DNA from: Halobaculum litoreum
GTDB taxonomy: Archaea > Halobacteriota > Halobacteria > Halobacteriales > Haloferacaceae
Assembly: GCF_030127125.1 (NCBI RefSeq)
Contig: NZ_CP126156.1
Span: forward strand, 992,001-1,056,000
Length of the DNA: 64,000 nucleotides
Direction: 5' to 3'
Within the stretch, counting starts at the first letter, position 1. The number at the start of each line of letters is the position of its first letter. A program made the position numbers and the translations under genes. The notes below the pieces were generated by a model. The model was not told the DNA's origin, made no database searches, and saw only the letters and a list, made by a program, of their open reading frames with translations. Below, piece by piece: positions 16,193 to 25,487 of this stretch.

Positions 16193-17017
16193 ATGCGTAT
16201 CCACCAGCTCGGAGACGGGGTCCCCGAGGTGGCCGTCGTGGCCGGGATCCACGGCGACGAGCCGTGCGGTCCCCGCGCGGTCGAGCGGCTCCTCGCGGAG
16301 GGACCGGCCGTCGACCGGCCGGTGAAGCTCGTCGTCGCCAACGAGGCCGCGCTCGACGCCGGCGTCCGCTACGTCGAGGAGGACCTCAACCGCGTGTTCC
16401 CCGGCGACCCGAACGGCGACACGCTGGAGTCGCGCCTCGCCCACCGCCTGATGGCCGAACTGGAGGGGTGTACGGTGCTCGCGCTCCACTCGACGCAGTC
16501 GACGGCCGAGCCGTTCGCCGTCGCCGAGCGGGTCGACGAGATCGCCCGCGCCGTCGTCCCGCATCTGGGCGTCTCGAAGCTCCTCGAGACCGAGGGGCTC
16601 GCCGAGGGGCGGCTGATCCAACACCCCCACACCGTCGAGGTGGAGTGCGGGCTCCAGGGGAGCGAGGCGGCCGCCGAGAACGCCTACCGGCTCGTCCGCG
16701 GGTTCCTCGACGCGACGAACGCGCTGACGCGCGACGCGGACGCCCCACGGGCGGCCGACGGCGGCACCGAGGCGGGCTCCGGCGTCGACGTGTTCGAGCT
16801 GGTCGACCCCGTGCCGAAACCGCCCGCCGAGACGTACGAGGTGTTCGCCGAGAACTTCGTGGAGGTGTCCGCCGGCGAGCGGTTCGCCGCCGCCGACGGA
16901 GAGGTGTTCACCGCCGACCGGTCGTTCCACCCGGTGTTGATGTCGCCGTACGGCTACGAGGACCTGTTCGGCTACGCCGCCGACCGCGCGGGCCGCCTCG
17001 GCGACGGCACCGCGTAG
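16193..17017 (+). CDS. aspartoacylase/succinylglutamate desuccinylase-like M14 hydrolase
   Basis: The 274-residue protein has the zinc-binding start VVAGIHGDEPCGPRAVERLL (H20, E23) and the third ligand in LALHSTQS (H99), plus the RYVEEDLNRVFPG segment with Asn-Arg for substrate carboxylate. These features define the AstE/AspA subfamily of M14 carboxypeptidases, which hydrolyse N-acyl amino acids. ATG 16193 is preferred to the ATG at 16169, which sits in the promoter. The gene stands alone, divergent from the DUF6789 gene. Confidence 0.88.
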   Translation: MRIHQLGDGVPEVAVVAGIHGDEPCGPRAVERLLAEGPAVDRPVKLVVANEAALDAGVRYVEEDLNRVFPGDPNGDTLESRLAHRLMAELEGCTVLALHSTQSTAEPFAVAERVDEIARAVVPHLGVSKLLETEGLAEGRLIQHPHTVEVECGLQGSEAAAENAYRLVRGFLDATNALTRDADAPRAADGGTEAGSGVDVFELVDPVPKPPAETYEVFAENFVEVSAGERFAAADGEVFTADRSFHPVLMSPYGYEDLFGYAADRAGRLGDGTA

Positions 17018-17024
17018 GTCGTCG

Positions 17025-17309
17025 TCAGGCTTCGACGGCCTCGTCCAGTTCCTCCAACTCCTCGATCGGTTCGAGGTCGTCGCGCAGCAGTTTGCGGACC
17101 CCGACGCCGACCAGCACGAGCACCACCAGCCCGACCACCGCGCCGACCGCCTTGCCGGCGCCCGACCCCGACGACTCCTCGTCGCCGCCGATCTCGACGT
17201 CGGGCTCCTCCTCGTCCACCTCGTCGTCCGCGCCGCCGCCGATCACCGACGAGGGGCTGAAGTCGAGGCCGTCGTGTACGTGCAGTTCGAACAGCGTGAT
17301 GTCTGCCAT
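17025..17309 (-). CDS. small acidic single-span protein, unknown function
   Basis: The 94-residue product begins MADITLFELHVHDGLDFSPS, has a very acidic middle (EVDEEEPDVEIGGDEESS), one hydrophobic segment at about 52-71 (GAVVGLVVLVLVGVGV) and an acidic tail (EPIEELEELDE). It is probably a single-pass membrane protein. The TATA-like GAATAAC (17334-17340) sits 28 nt before the start. It is convergent with the aspartoacylase-like gene. No family was recognised with confidence. Confidence 0.65.
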   Translation of the reverse strand: MADITLFELHVHDGLDFSPSSVIGGGADDEVDEEEPDVEIGGDEESSGSGAGKAVGAVVGLVVLVLVGVGVRKLLRDDLEPIEELEELDEAVEA

Positions 17310-17333
17310 GCGTATCGGAACGCCCGCTGAACT

Positions 17334-17340
17334 GTTATTC
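17334..17340 (-). promoter_or_regulatory. TATA-like box for the 94-residue gene
   Basis: GAATAAC on the minus strand, centred 28 nt before ATG 17309. Confidence 0.45.
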
Positions 17341-17439
17341 GTTTGGGTGGTTCCTGCGAACACGTGACAGCGGCGCGAACCCGCCCCGGGGACGGGGCCG
17401 ACCGTCGGCTTCAAGCGACCCCCGTCCCCCCGTCCGTCC

Positions 17440-18504
17440 ATGGACACGGAACGACGCGCGTTCCTCGACGAGCTGTTGACGACCCCCTCGCCGTCGGGCT
17501 TCGAGACCGACGGCCAGCGCGTGTGGGTCGAGTACGTCCGCGCGTTCGCCGACGAGGTGACGACCGACGCGTACGGCAACGCCGTGGCCGTCCACGAGGG
17601 CGGCGGCGACGGCCCCGAGATCGCGTTCGCCGGCCACGCCGACGAGATCGGCTTCATGGTGCGACGGATCACCGACGAGGGGTTCCTCAGACTCACCCGG
17701 GTCGGCGGCGCCGACCGAACCGTCTCGAAGGGCCAACACGTCACCGTCCACGCCGCCGACGGGCCGGTCCAAGGCGTGATCGGCCAGACCGCGATCCACC
17801 TGCGCGACCCGAGCGACGACGAGGTGGAGGACGTCGCCGAGCAGTTCGTCGACGTGGGCGCGAGCGACGAGGGCGAGGCGCGCGAGCTGGTGGAGGTGGG
17901 CGACCCCGTCACGTTCTCCTCGACGGTCCACGACCTCCACGGAACGCGGCTCACCGCGCGGGGCATGGACAACCGCGTCGGGACGTGGGCCGCCGCGGAG
18001 GGGCTGCGCCGCGCGGTCGCGGCCGACGTCGACGCGACGGTGTACGCGGTCTCGACGGTCCAAGAGGAGGTCGGCCTCAACGGCGCGGAGATGGTCGGCT
18101 TCGACCTCGACCCCGACGTCGCGGTCGCCGTCGACGTCACCCACGCCACGGACAACCCCGACGTGAACGCGGAGTCCCGCGGGCCCGTCGAACTCGGGGG
18201 CGGTCCCGTCGTCGCCCGCGGGTCGGCGAACCACCCGACGGTCGTCGACCTCGCGCGCGCCGCCGCCGACGGGGCGGGGATCGACTACCAACTGCAGGCG
18301 GCGGGCATCCGCACCGGCACCGACGCCGACGCGTTCTTCACCAGCCGCGGCGGCACGCCCGCGCTCAACGTCGGCATCCCGAACCGTTACATGCACACGC
18401 CCGTCGAGGTCGTCGACACCGCCGACCTCGTCGCGGTCGCGGACCTGTTCGGCGCGATGGCCGAGCGCGCGCCGGCGTTCGCGCCGTTCGCGGTCGACGT
18501 CTGA
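17440..18504 (+). CDS. M42-family metallo-aminopeptidase, copy 2
   Basis: The 354-residue enzyme has the M42 metal motifs GHADEIGF, RGMDNRVGTWAA, QEEVGLNGAE, VDVTHATD and the C-terminal MHTPVEVVDTAD. The N-terminus FLDELLTTPSPSGFE is typical of the family. It differs from copy 1 at 9040 at the first motif (GHAD instead of AHMD) and the bridging Asp context, so the two probably differ in substrate range. A TTCAAG box lies about 27 nt upstream. Cytoplasmic peptide degradation is the likely role. Confidence 0.92.
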   Translation: MDTERRAFLDELLTTPSPSGFETDGQRVWVEYVRAFADEVTTDAYGNAVAVHEGGGDGPEIAFAGHADEIGFMVRRITDEGFLRLTRVGGADRTVSKGQHVTVHAADGPVQGVIGQTAIHLRDPSDDEVEDVAEQFVDVGASDEGEARELVEVGDPVTFSSTVHDLHGTRLTARGMDNRVGTWAAAEGLRRAVAADVDATVYAVSTVQEEVGLNGAEMVGFDLDPDVAVAVDVTHATDNPDVNAESRGPVELGGGPVVARGSANHPTVVDLARAAADGAGIDYQLQAAGIRTGTDADAFFTSRGGTPALNVGIPNRYMHTPVEVVDTADLVAVADLFGAMAERAPAFAPFAVDV

Positions 18505-18556
18505 GGGGGCCGTCCGCCCGCGGCCGGCGGCGCGACGCGGCGTCGACGCGGGCCGG

Positions 18557-18721
18557 TCAGACGCGGTCCCACTCGTAGAACCACCACGCCGCCCCGAGCA
18601 ACAGCAGCCCCGCGCCCAGCGCGGAGGTGGCCGGCTCCGGGAACACGAACAGGAGGAAGCCGACGACGAGCACGGTCGACGGGGCGATGTCGTCCGACAG
18701 CGACGACCACGAGAGATCCAT
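18557..18721 (-). CDS. 54-residue membrane protein
   Basis: The product has a short polar N-terminus ([15 protein letters not shown]) and two hydrophobic segments ([34 protein letters not shown]) separated by a Pro turn, a helical hairpin. It lies 90 bp downstream of the TrmB-type gene on the same strand. The start ATG 18721 is the only plausible one. Small hairpin proteins of this type are common and uncharacterised in haloarchaea. Confidence 0.6.
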   Translation of the reverse strand: MDLSWSSLSDDIAPSTVLVVGFLLFVFPEPATSALGAGLLLLGAAWWFYEWDRV

Positions 18722-18810
18722 GTTCGTCCCCGACGTCGCGGGGGGGACTTGGGAGTTGTCGCCGCGGATCGGGGGACGGACCCGACCGGGAGGGGAGCGA
18801 CCCGACGACC

Positions 18811-19849
18811 CTACCGTCGGTCGAGTTCGATCTCCTGCCCCTCGATGTCCTCGAAGGCGGCGACGAGGCCGCCGACGCTGACGTTGCCGCCCTCGGGGTC
18901 GGCGACCGTGAACGAGGCGACCTGCTCGGAGGCGTCGTACTCGTACTCGACGACCGGGCCCTCCACCCCGGATCTCGTTGCCCGTCTCGACGTCCCGGCC
19001 GGTGATGACGGCGCTGAACTCGCCGCCGACCTCGTGGATGTCCTTCACGGCGCGGCGGATGGAGGCGTACGTGCGCGGGAACGGCCGGTTCTCGCCGTCG
19101 ACCGCGATGGTCTCGGCCGTCGACCACAGGACGGTGCCGAAGAAGCCCGAGACCAGGAAGCCGAGCGCCGAGCGGTTGAAGATGACGCCGTAGCGGTCGC
19201 GGTCGTCGCGCAGGGCGTCCTGCGTCGCGTACACGGAGTACTCGCCGTCGGCGACCGCGAGGACGGGCGTCGTGATCCCGCGCCGCCCGCGGGCCTCGGT
19301 CGCGACCGCGTCGTAGTCGAACTCGTCGGGCGAGGGCGCGCGTGCGGCCGGCGTGACGAGCAGTTCGACGGCGACGCCCTCCTCGATGCGTCGCTCCAGC
19401 GGCTCGCGGAACCGCCGCAGGAGGTCCGGCGTCAGCGACACCGCCAGTTCGTACTCGGCGGACTCGATCACCTCCTCGAGGTACCGGAGGATCGTCGAGC
19501 GCGACTTCACGAGCGACACCGCCTCCGTGTCCCGCGTCGGCGCGGTGTAGCGCGCCTCCAACTCGTCGACCATCTCCGACAGCGACGAGCGGATGTCGCC
19601 GAACGCCTCGTCGGGGTCGACCGCGACGATCTTCATCGGGCGCGACTCCCGCAGCTCCACCAGCCCGCGGTCCGAGAGGCTCCGCACCGTGTCGTACACG
19701 CGGGGCTGGGGGATGTCGGTCTCGCTGGCGATCTCGGAGGCCGTCAGCTCGCCGTGCTCCAGCACCGCGAGGTACGCGTCGATCTCGTACTCCCCGAGGT
19801 TGAAGCGCTCGCCGACGCGCTCCATCGTCGTCCGCAGGTCGTCGGTCAT
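18811..19849 (-). pseudogene. TrmB-family transcriptional regulator, frameshifted near its end
   Basis: The protein starts with a winged helix ([41 protein letters not shown] split here only for length) followed by the coiled linker and a TrmB sugar-sensor-like effector domain. The first frame runs to GNEIR; removing one base from the CCCC at 18966-18969 gives [19 protein letters not shown] and a normal end QEIELDRR at 18811, 345 residues in all. A TATA-like CTTAGTG lies 28 nt before ATG 19849. Such regulators control sugar uptake and gluconeogenesis genes. An extra base in the assembly is likelier than true loss. Confidence 0.8.
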
Positions 19850-19987
19850 ATCTCCGGATTCGGCGCCAGCACTAAGGGTTTTACTGAAAACCGAGTTGTA
19901 CCGCGTTCCGGAACGCCGTATTTTCGCTGCGGGCGGGTCGGTCCCCCGGCGCGGGGCCGTCGCGGCCCCGTGGGGGCGCGCCCGGCG

Positions 19988-20803
19988 TCACATGTACATG
20001 CGGTCCGGCGGCTGCTCCTCCTCGGCGTGGTCGGCCAGCCGTTCCGCCAGCGTCCGGTAGTACTCGCCCACCTGCGTGGCGAACGACTCCAGCGGCGCGG
20101 TGTCGACGCCGAGTTCGTACACGTGTTCGACCGCCTCGACGAGCCTGACGGCGGCCTCCACGTCGGGGACCTGCGCGTGGACCGGCGTGACGAACACCGC
20201 GACCTCCAGATCCGACTCCATCGCGCGCGCCATCAGCGCCGCGTTCGTCCCGTCGAGGAAGCCGTTCGCCATCGGGGGGACCGGCCAGTCGTCCTCGGCC
20301 GCGGCCGCCGTGTCGGCCGACTCCCCGTCGGAGGGGGACGCCTCCGGCGGCTCCGTCGGCACTTCCGGGAAGTGGCGCGCGCGGTAGTCGTCGCTCGCGA
20401 CGAAGAACGCCCGGTGTTCCTCGGGGCCGTGGGCGAAGGGGACGCCCGAGAGGACGGCGACCTCCTCGACGCCCGCCGACTCGGTCCACCCCAGTACGGC
20501 CTTCGAGAACGGCTCGGCGAGCGTCCCGGGGACGAACAGCTCGCCGACCAGCACCGTCACGTCGAGGTCCGGTCGCGAGAACAGCCGGGTCGGGTAGCGC
20601 GGCCGACCGTGTTCGAACGGCGTGATGGTGGGGACGCCGTCGGCGCGGATGTGGCCGGTGCGCTCCAACTCGAGGTGGTCGACGAGGTAGTCGGCCGCGG
20701 TCAGTCCCGCGAGCCCGAACTGCGAGAACCCGGCGATGACCGTCTCGGAGGGGTCGGCGTCGGTCGCCACGTGGAAGCTCGCGTCGCCCGCTTGGTAGTC
20801 CAT
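19988..20803 (-). CDS. PAC2-family protein (proteasome assembly chaperone-like)
   Basis: The 271-residue protein has the PAC2 fold signatures TVIAGFSQFGLAGLTAADYL, DVTVLVGE and EVAVLSGVPF, followed by the late PMANGFLDGTNAALMARA element. A very acidic insert (about residues 150-172) is a halophilic surface loop. Archaeal PAC2 proteins are related to proteasome assembly chaperones but their clients are unproven. The start is set by the conserved MDYQAGDASFHV beginning. It diverges from the MscS gene, sharing a 110-bp promoter region. Confidence 0.88.
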   Translation of the reverse strand: MDYQAGDASFHVATDADPSETVIAGFSQFGLAGLTAADYLVDHLELERTGHIRADGVPTITPFEHGRPRYPTRLFSRPDLDVTVLVGELFVPGTLAEPFSKAVLGWTESAGVEEVAVLSGVPFAHGPEEHRAFFVASDDYRARHFPEVPTEPPEASPSDGESADTAAAAEDDWPVPPMANGFLDGTNAALMARAMESDLEVAVFVTPVHAQVPDVEAAVRLVEAVEHVYELGVDTAPLESFATQVGEYYRTLAERLADHAEEEQPPDRMYM

Positions 20804-20883
20804 GGCCGTCGCTTCGACCGTGCCCGTGTTAGCCCTACCGGGGCTCCCCGCGGCGCCGGCGCCGCGACCGCCCGAGGGGAACG

Positions 20884-20889
20884 CTTTTT
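20884..20889 (+). promoter_or_regulatory. T-rich promoter box for MscS gene
   Basis: CTTTTT is centred 28 nt before ATG 20914. Confidence 0.45.
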
Positions 20890-20913
20890 CGAGCCGCCGC
20901 CGACGGCCGGGGT

Positions 20914-21936
20914 ATGCAGACGGGGCCACCCGCGACGGCCGACACGCTCGCCGGCGTGCTGGCACAGGCAGCCGCCGACGGCGGGCTGGTGTCCACGCTG
21001 GCGAACGCCTACGAGCGGGCGCTCGGGTTCCCCGGCGTCAGCGTCGCCGTGATCCTGCTGTTCCTGGTCGTCGGCGTCGTCGCGGCGACGTACGTGGTCC
21101 GCCTGCTCGGCCGGCCGGTCGCGAAGCGGTTCGCCCGGGAGTCGGTCGCGCAGGTCGTGTTGCGCGGGGTCCGTGCCGCCGTCGTCCTGTTGTTCGGCTT
21201 CGCCGGGCTCAACGCCGCCGGCTTCGAATTGGGGAACATCGTCCTCTCCGTCGGGGTGTTCTCGGCGGTGGTGGGTATCATCCTCGCGCCGATCGTCGGC
21301 TCGGTGATCAGCGGCCTGTTCGTCCTCGCGGACCAGCCGTTCGAGATCGGCGATATGGTCGAACTCCCCGACGGGACCCGCGGGTTCGTCGAGGACATCA
21401 CGCTGCGCTACACCAAGATCTTCACCGTCGACAACACCTTCGAGGTGATCCCCAACTCCTACGTGCGCGACCACCGCGTCACGAACCTCTCGGCCGAGGA
21501 CGAGCGCACCCGCCTCACCCTCCCGATCCTCGTCACGTACGAGTCCGACATCGCGCGCGCCCGCTCGCTCATCGAGCGGGCGGCCGCCTCCTGCGAGGCG
21601 GTGATCGAGGGCGGGCCCGACGTCCGCATCGGCGTCGCGCGCTACCCCGCCAAGCCGACCTGCTACATCGACAGCTTCGGCGACCACGGCGTCGAGATCA
21701 CGCTCCGCTACTGGGCACGCAACCCGTACAAGCCGTTGACCGTCCGCTCGCAGGTCCAGACGGCCGTGTGGAACATCCTCGAGGACGACCCCGACATCGA
21801 CGTCGAGTTCGCCTACCCGCACAGCCACCTCGTGTTCGACGACACCAGCGGCGTCGCGCAGGTGGCGATGCGGGACCACGCGACCGTCGACCACGACCGC
21901 GGGACCCACGCCCACGACGACTCGACCGAGAACTGA
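20914..21936 (+). CDS. MscS-type mechanosensitive channel
   Basis: The 340-residue protein has an N-terminal helix region, three hydrophobic segments (about 44-65, 85-104 and 108-135), the pore-lining [20 protein letters not shown] helix, and the beta domain with [28 protein letters not shown] split by the usual sensor loop, then an alpha/beta C-terminal domain. Such channels open under membrane tension and release osmolytes during hypo-osmotic shock. Length is normal. A shorter homologue lies at 24801. Confidence 0.9.
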   Translation: MQTGPPATADTLAGVLAQAAADGGLVSTLANAYERALGFPGVSVAVILLFLVVGVVAATYVVRLLGRPVAKRFARESVAQVVLRGVRAAVVLLFGFAGLNAAGFELGNIVLSVGVFSAVVGIILAPIVGSVISGLFVLADQPFEIGDMVELPDGTRGFVEDITLRYTKIFTVDNTFEVIPNSYVRDHRVTNLSAEDERTRLTLPILVTYESDIARARSLIERAAASCEAVIEGGPDVRIGVARYPAKPTCYIDSFGDHGVEITLRYWARNPYKPLTVRSQVQTAVWNILEDDPDIDVEFAYPHSHLVFDDTSGVAQVAMRDHATVDHDRGTHAHDDSTEN

Positions 21937-21991
21937 ACCGCGCGCCGTCGCAGGCGCCGGCCCGTCCCCCCGGGCCGGTCGCGCGGACGCG

Positions 21992-22193
21992 TTACTCCTG
22001 CAGCTTCGAACGCGACCTCGACCTCGGCCTGGTACTCGCGCCCCTCGACGGACGCGACCTCCACGCCGAACTCCTCGACCTCCACCCAGTGGACGTTGTC
22101 GAGCGTCGCCTCCGCCCGGTCGATGGCGTCGTCCGTCGCCGCGTCGAAGCTCTCGGTACTCCGGCCGATCAGCGTGATCTTCTTGAAGACCAT
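21992..22193 (-). pseudogene. dodecin flavoprotein, frameshifted at the last codons
   Basis: The reading [17 protein letters not shown]...[17 protein letters not shown] clearly matches archaeal dodecin, a 12-subunit flavin-storage protein whose Trp stacks on the isoalloxazine ring. After VEVAF the open frame runs on into nonsense. Removing one of the two T bases at 22005-22006 gives FELQE and a stop at 21992, a normal 66-residue dodecin. A run of A bases (22219-22223) gives a T-rich box 28 nt upstream. The extra base is probably a sequence error. Confidence 0.85.
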
Positions 22194-22218
22194 GTGACAG
22201 GCATCGCCGGCGGACGGC

Positions 22219-22223
22219 AAAAA
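22219..22223 (-). promoter_or_regulatory. T-rich promoter box for dodecin
   Basis: CTTTTT on the minus strand, centred 28 nt before ATG 22193. Confidence 0.45.
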
Positions 22224-22308
22224 GGTACGCGCGAGAGGACACCGTCGGGAGCCGTGGGCCGGGGGTGCGGGTCCCGGTGTGGGTCCCGCCCCGCGCCCCC
22301 CGTCCCGC

Positions 22309-22983
22309 TCACCGCGTCCCGGAGCGGCCGTCCAGCCGCTCGGTGAGCGCGCCGACGACGTCGGTGAGGTGGGCGGTCCCCCACGTGGCGACGATCACCG
22401 CGCCGACGAGGTCGAAGATCAGGTCGAAGATGGTGTCCTCGAGACCGTACTGCGTGAGCACGCGTCCGGCGCCGACCGTCGCCGCGGCCTGCCCGATGGC
22501 GAACTCGATCACCTCCCAGAACACGCCGAAGGCGGCGACGAACACGAGGATGAACACGAACATGAACCGCGGCGGGAGGTACACCGCCTCGGTGTGTTCG
22601 TCGACCGCGCGGGCGACGGTGTAGCCGACGGCGGCGACCACCGACGACGATAGCGCGTGCGTCACGTGGTCGTAGAACGGGATGGGACTCGTCTCGTTGT
22701 AGAAGCTCTCGACGAGCCCCGGCACCCCGACGACGCCGAACGCGTGGAGGAACACGGCCGTGGTGATCCACAGCGTCAGTCCGGCGTCCATCGGGAGGTC
22801 GTACTCGCGCTCCAGTGCGGCCGGCAGGAACGTGACGCCGAGCGCGACGAGCCCGTTGACGACGACGCCGGTCGACCCGCGCTCCAGCCCGATGCCGATG
22901 AACATGAACAACAGCGCCTGCATCGCGCGGACCGCCTGTCGCTGCCGGCGCGCGGAGACGCCGAGGAGGTCGCGAACTCTCAC
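22309..22983 (-). CDS. DUF2238 (YjdF-like) membrane protein
   Basis: The 224-residue product has six or seven hydrophobic helices and the DUF2238 features [30 protein letters not shown] and [17 protein letters not shown]. The acidic and His residues inside these helices are characteristic of the family, whose function is unknown. The GTG start at 22983 overlaps the preceding gene's stop as GTGA, which fixes the start and implies cotranscription with the 22980-23618 gene. Confidence 0.82.
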   Translation of the reverse strand: MRVRDLLGVSARRQRQAVRAMQALLFMFIGIGLERGSTGVVVNGLVALGVTFLPAALEREYDLPMDAGLTLWITTAVFLHAFGVVGVPGLVESFYNETSPIPFYDHVTHALSSSVVAAVGYTVARAVDEHTEAVYLPPRFMFVFILVFVAAFGVFWEVIEFAIGQAAATVGAGRVLTQYGLEDTIFDLIFDLVGAVIVATWGTAHLTDVVGALTERLDGRSGTR

Positions 22984-23618
22984 GCCTCCGCCACCTCCAC
23001 GTCGACCCGCGCGGCGCCGTCCGCGCGCCGACGGAAGTAGTACTCGAACAGCAGCCCCGCGAGCACGCCCGCGAGCGTCGCGGCGACGAAGTCCCACATC
23101 AGCGCCGTCTCGATCACCTCCTCCGGACGCCCGTCCAGCAGGTAACCCGTCCCGAGGACCGTGTCGGCGAGGTAGCGCGCGACGGCCCACACGCCCGCGG
23201 CGGCCATCGTGGTCAACGTCACGAAGAAGACGGCGAACGAGTGGCTCATCCGGACCGGAGTGAACACGTCGAACTCGACGGCGACGATGAGCGCCACCGT
23301 CGCCACCGCGAGGTAGGTCGTCACGCGGCCGGTGAACGTCATCCCGCCCACGGTCTCGCCGGCGACGAGCACGCGCCCGACCGCCGGCAGCGACGCCAGC
23401 CCGAGCACCTCCCACGGGAGCATCGCGGTCGCGTCGCGGTACGCCGCCGGCGGGACAACTGCGACGGCGACCACGCAGAGCACGAACGCGCCCCACATCT
23501 GCTCGCCGACCAGCAGCTCGCGCCCCGCCACCGCAGTCAGAAACGCCAAGATCGCCCAGCCCACCACCGCGTTCGTCCGGCGGTCCTCGACGACGGCTCG
23601 AAGCCCCGTCTGCGTCAT
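22980..23618 (-). CDS. polytopic membrane protein, partner of DUF2238 protein
   Basis: The 212-residue product has about six hydrophobic segments and a charged C-terminal tail. Its last helices (EVIETALMWDFVAATLAGVL) resemble, in spacing, the DUF2238 protein that follows, so the pair may be distant paralogues acting as a heterodimer. The genes overlap by 4 bp. The TATA-like CTTTTTATCC (23641-23650) sits 28 nt before ATG 23618. Function unknown. Confidence 0.7.
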   Translation of the reverse strand: MTQTGLRAVVEDRRTNAVVGWAILAFLTAVAGRELLVGEQMWGAFVLCVVAVAVVPPAAYRDATAMLPWEVLGLASLPAVGRVLVAGETVGGMTFTGRVTTYLAVATVALIVAVEFDVFTPVRMSHSFAVFFVTLTTMAAAGVWAVARYLADTVLGTGYLLDGRPEEVIETALMWDFVAATLAGVLAGLLFEYYFRRRADGAARVDVEVAEA

Positions 23619-23640
23619 CGTGCGCTCCGAGGGACGGCGG

Positions 23641-23650
23641 GGATAAAAAG
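23641..23650 (-). promoter_or_regulatory. TATA-like box for the DUF2238 operon
   Basis: CTTTTTATCC on the minus strand, centred 28 nt before ATG 23618. Confidence 0.5.
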
Positions 23651-23692
23651 TGGACGTACGTGGCCGCGCGACGCGGCGCCCGCGGTCCGCGC

Positions 23693-24688
23693 TCAGGCGA
23701 CGCCCGCGAGGTACGCGAGCGCGTACGCGCTCGCCGCCAGCGTGACGGCGGTCAGCCCGGTGAACAGCGCCCGCTCGACCCCGGGGTTCGCGAACTCCGG
23801 GGCGAGCGCCGCGCGTCCCCGTCGGCGCACGCGGACCGGCACCGCGCCGACGACCCCCACGGCGAGCACCGAGAACACGAACGGGTACGACAGATCCAGC
23901 GTCGGCGCCGGGATGACGAACGCGCTCGCCGCGTACCCCGCGCCGGCGACCGCCCGCGGGTCGACCCGACGGGGGAGGTCGAACGGGCCGACCACCCGCC
24001 CGTCGCGCTCGGCGCGCAGGCGCGTCCAGACGATCACGGCGGCCCACACGGTCGCCAGCTCGATCGCGAACGCCCCGAGGAGGTGGAACACCGGGTCCGC
24101 CGACAGCGCGACGCGCGCGGTCAACACCTCGGTGGCGAACGGGTACAGAAGCGCCGGCGGCTCGCCGGTGAACACGTCGCCGAACGGGTGCGAGACGAGG
24201 CCGGCCAACGCGAGCCAGAACGTCGTCCGCGCCGCGATGTCGGTCCGGCGACGGATCCCCTCGCCCAGCGCCAGCGCGGTGACGACGAACGCCACCGTGA
24301 CGAGCGCGGCCAGTCCGCCGCCGACGACGGCGGTGACGGCGACCAGCCCGGTCGCGAGCGCCAGCGCCGCCGCGCGCGCGCCGGTTCGGCCGTCCACCCA
24401 CGCGGCCGCCGCGAGCGCGACCGCGGGGGCGACGACCAGCGAGTGGGTCACCGCACGGTGGACGACGTTGCCGGTCGCCCAGAACGACTCCGCGAGGCCG
24501 AGCGCGCCGGCACCCGTGCCGAGCGTTGAGACCACGCCCACGAGGGCGTAGCCGATGTCGACGTCGGGCGCGGCCGCGAACAGCCCCGCCACGCAGCCGA
24601 ACGCGAGGGCTCGCGACGGGGGCTGTCCGCGACGGCGTGCGACGACGGCGACGAGCGCGAACGCCGCCAGCGCGTGACCCACGAACAT
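23693..24688 (-). CDS. DUF457/YdjM-like membrane metal-dependent hydrolase
   Basis: The 331-residue protein has the family's His-rich pattern: N-terminal MFVGHALAAFAL, FAAAPDVD (Asp pair), GNVVHRAVTHS and LVSHPFGDVFTG, spread over eight or so hydrophobic segments. Members are membrane-embedded predicted metal-dependent hydrolases. The start ATG 24688 is preferred to the ATG three codons upstream because the TATA-like GTTTAAAT (24713-24720) then lies at the usual 28 nt. It stands alone. Confidence 0.82.
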   Translation of the reverse strand: MFVGHALAAFALVAVVARRRGQPPSRALAFGCVAGLFAAAPDVDIGYALVGVVSTLGTGAGALGLAESFWATGNVVHRAVTHSLVVAPAVALAAAAWVDGRTGARAAALALATGLVAVTAVVGGGLAALVTVAFVVTALALGEGIRRRTDIAARTTFWLALAGLVSHPFGDVFTGEPPALLYPFATEVLTARVALSADPVFHLLGAFAIELATVWAAVIVWTRLRAERDGRVVGPFDLPRRVDPRAVAGAGYAASAFVIPAPTLDLSYPFVFSVLAVGVVGAVPVRVRRRGRAALAPEFANPGVERALFTGLTAVTLAASAYALAYLAGVA

Positions 24689-24712
24689 GGAGTACATCTA
24701 CCCCGTCATCGG

Positions 24713-24720
24713 ATTTAAAC
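24713..24720 (-). promoter_or_regulatory. TATA box of the DUF457 gene
   Basis: GTTTAAAT on the minus strand, 28 nt before ATG 24688; it is the evidence for choosing that start. Confidence 0.55.
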
Positions 24721-24800
24721 TCGCGGACGACTCCGTCACACGGTGACACACGACGGGCCGAACCGGTTCGGTTCGCACGCCGAGCCGGGTCGCCCCGGGG

Positions 24801-25394
24801 TCAGCGGCCGCCGTCCGTCGCCGCCACGGCGACCCGTTCCGGGTCGACGTCGTCGAGCTTCGTCCACTTCTTCTCGATCTCGGCGTTCCCCCTGACGACG
24901 GTGTCGTCGTCCACCGTGAGCCGGGTCTTACGCAGTTCGATCGACTTGACCTCGCCGACGGTGCCGCCGATGTCGACGACGTCGCCGGGGTTGAAGTCCT
25001 CGTCGCGCAGGAGGTAGACGCCGGCGACGGCGTCGGCGATCATGTTCGACGTCGCGTACGAGACGCCGAGCGCGAGGAAGCCCGCGGCCGTCCCGAGCGA
25101 CGTCGCGATGCCGTCGAGGCCGACGATCGAGAGGAACGACAGGCCGACCCCGAACCAGAGGAACACGGCGACGATGGTCGCGATGAACTGCCGGTAGACG
25201 GGCGACTCCCCGGAGACGGTCCGCTTGAGGAACACCTTGAGCCCCGTCATCACGAGTTTGATCCCGATCCCCGCGATCACGAGGAAGACGACGCCCGCGA
25301 GGATGTCCGGCAGGGCGGTCGTGATGTCGGTCAGGAACCGTCCGAGCGCGTCGCGGACGAGGGCCGTCCCCGACTGGAGCGGTAGCGGTGTCAT
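24801..25394 (-). CDS. short MscS-like mechanosensitive channel protein
   Basis: The 197-residue protein has two membrane helices (about 28-50 and 70-95), the pore helix GLDGIATSLGTAAGFLALG, and the beta-domain start EDFNPGDVVDIGGTVGEVKSIELR. It lacks the C-terminal alpha/beta domain found in the channel at 20914, so it belongs to the short MscS class. ATG 25394 is chosen because upstream residues look non-coding and a CCTAAG box lies near 25420. It probably forms a small tension- or ion-gated channel. Confidence 0.82.
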   Translation of the reverse strand: MTPLPLQSGTALVRDALGRFLTDITTALPDILAGVVFLVIAGIGIKLVMTGLKVFLKRTVSGESPVYRQFIATIVAVFLWFGVGLSFLSIVGLDGIATSLGTAAGFLALGVSYATSNMIADAVAGVYLLRDEDFNPGDVVDIGGTVGEVKSIELRKTRLTVDDDTVVRGNAEIEKKWTKLDDVDPERVAVAATDGGR

Positions 25395-25487
25395 GGACCG
25401 CTGTCCGAACGGATGCGACTTAGGTCCGGTGCCCGACGCCCGCTCGACGCCCCCGTGCACCCCGCCGCTGTCGCCGCGAGTGGCTCG

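Noticed and set aside
18749-21052. A 767-residue open frame on plus over TrmB and PAC2 genes
   Set aside because: No stop codons because of GC content; both minus genes have clear family signatures.
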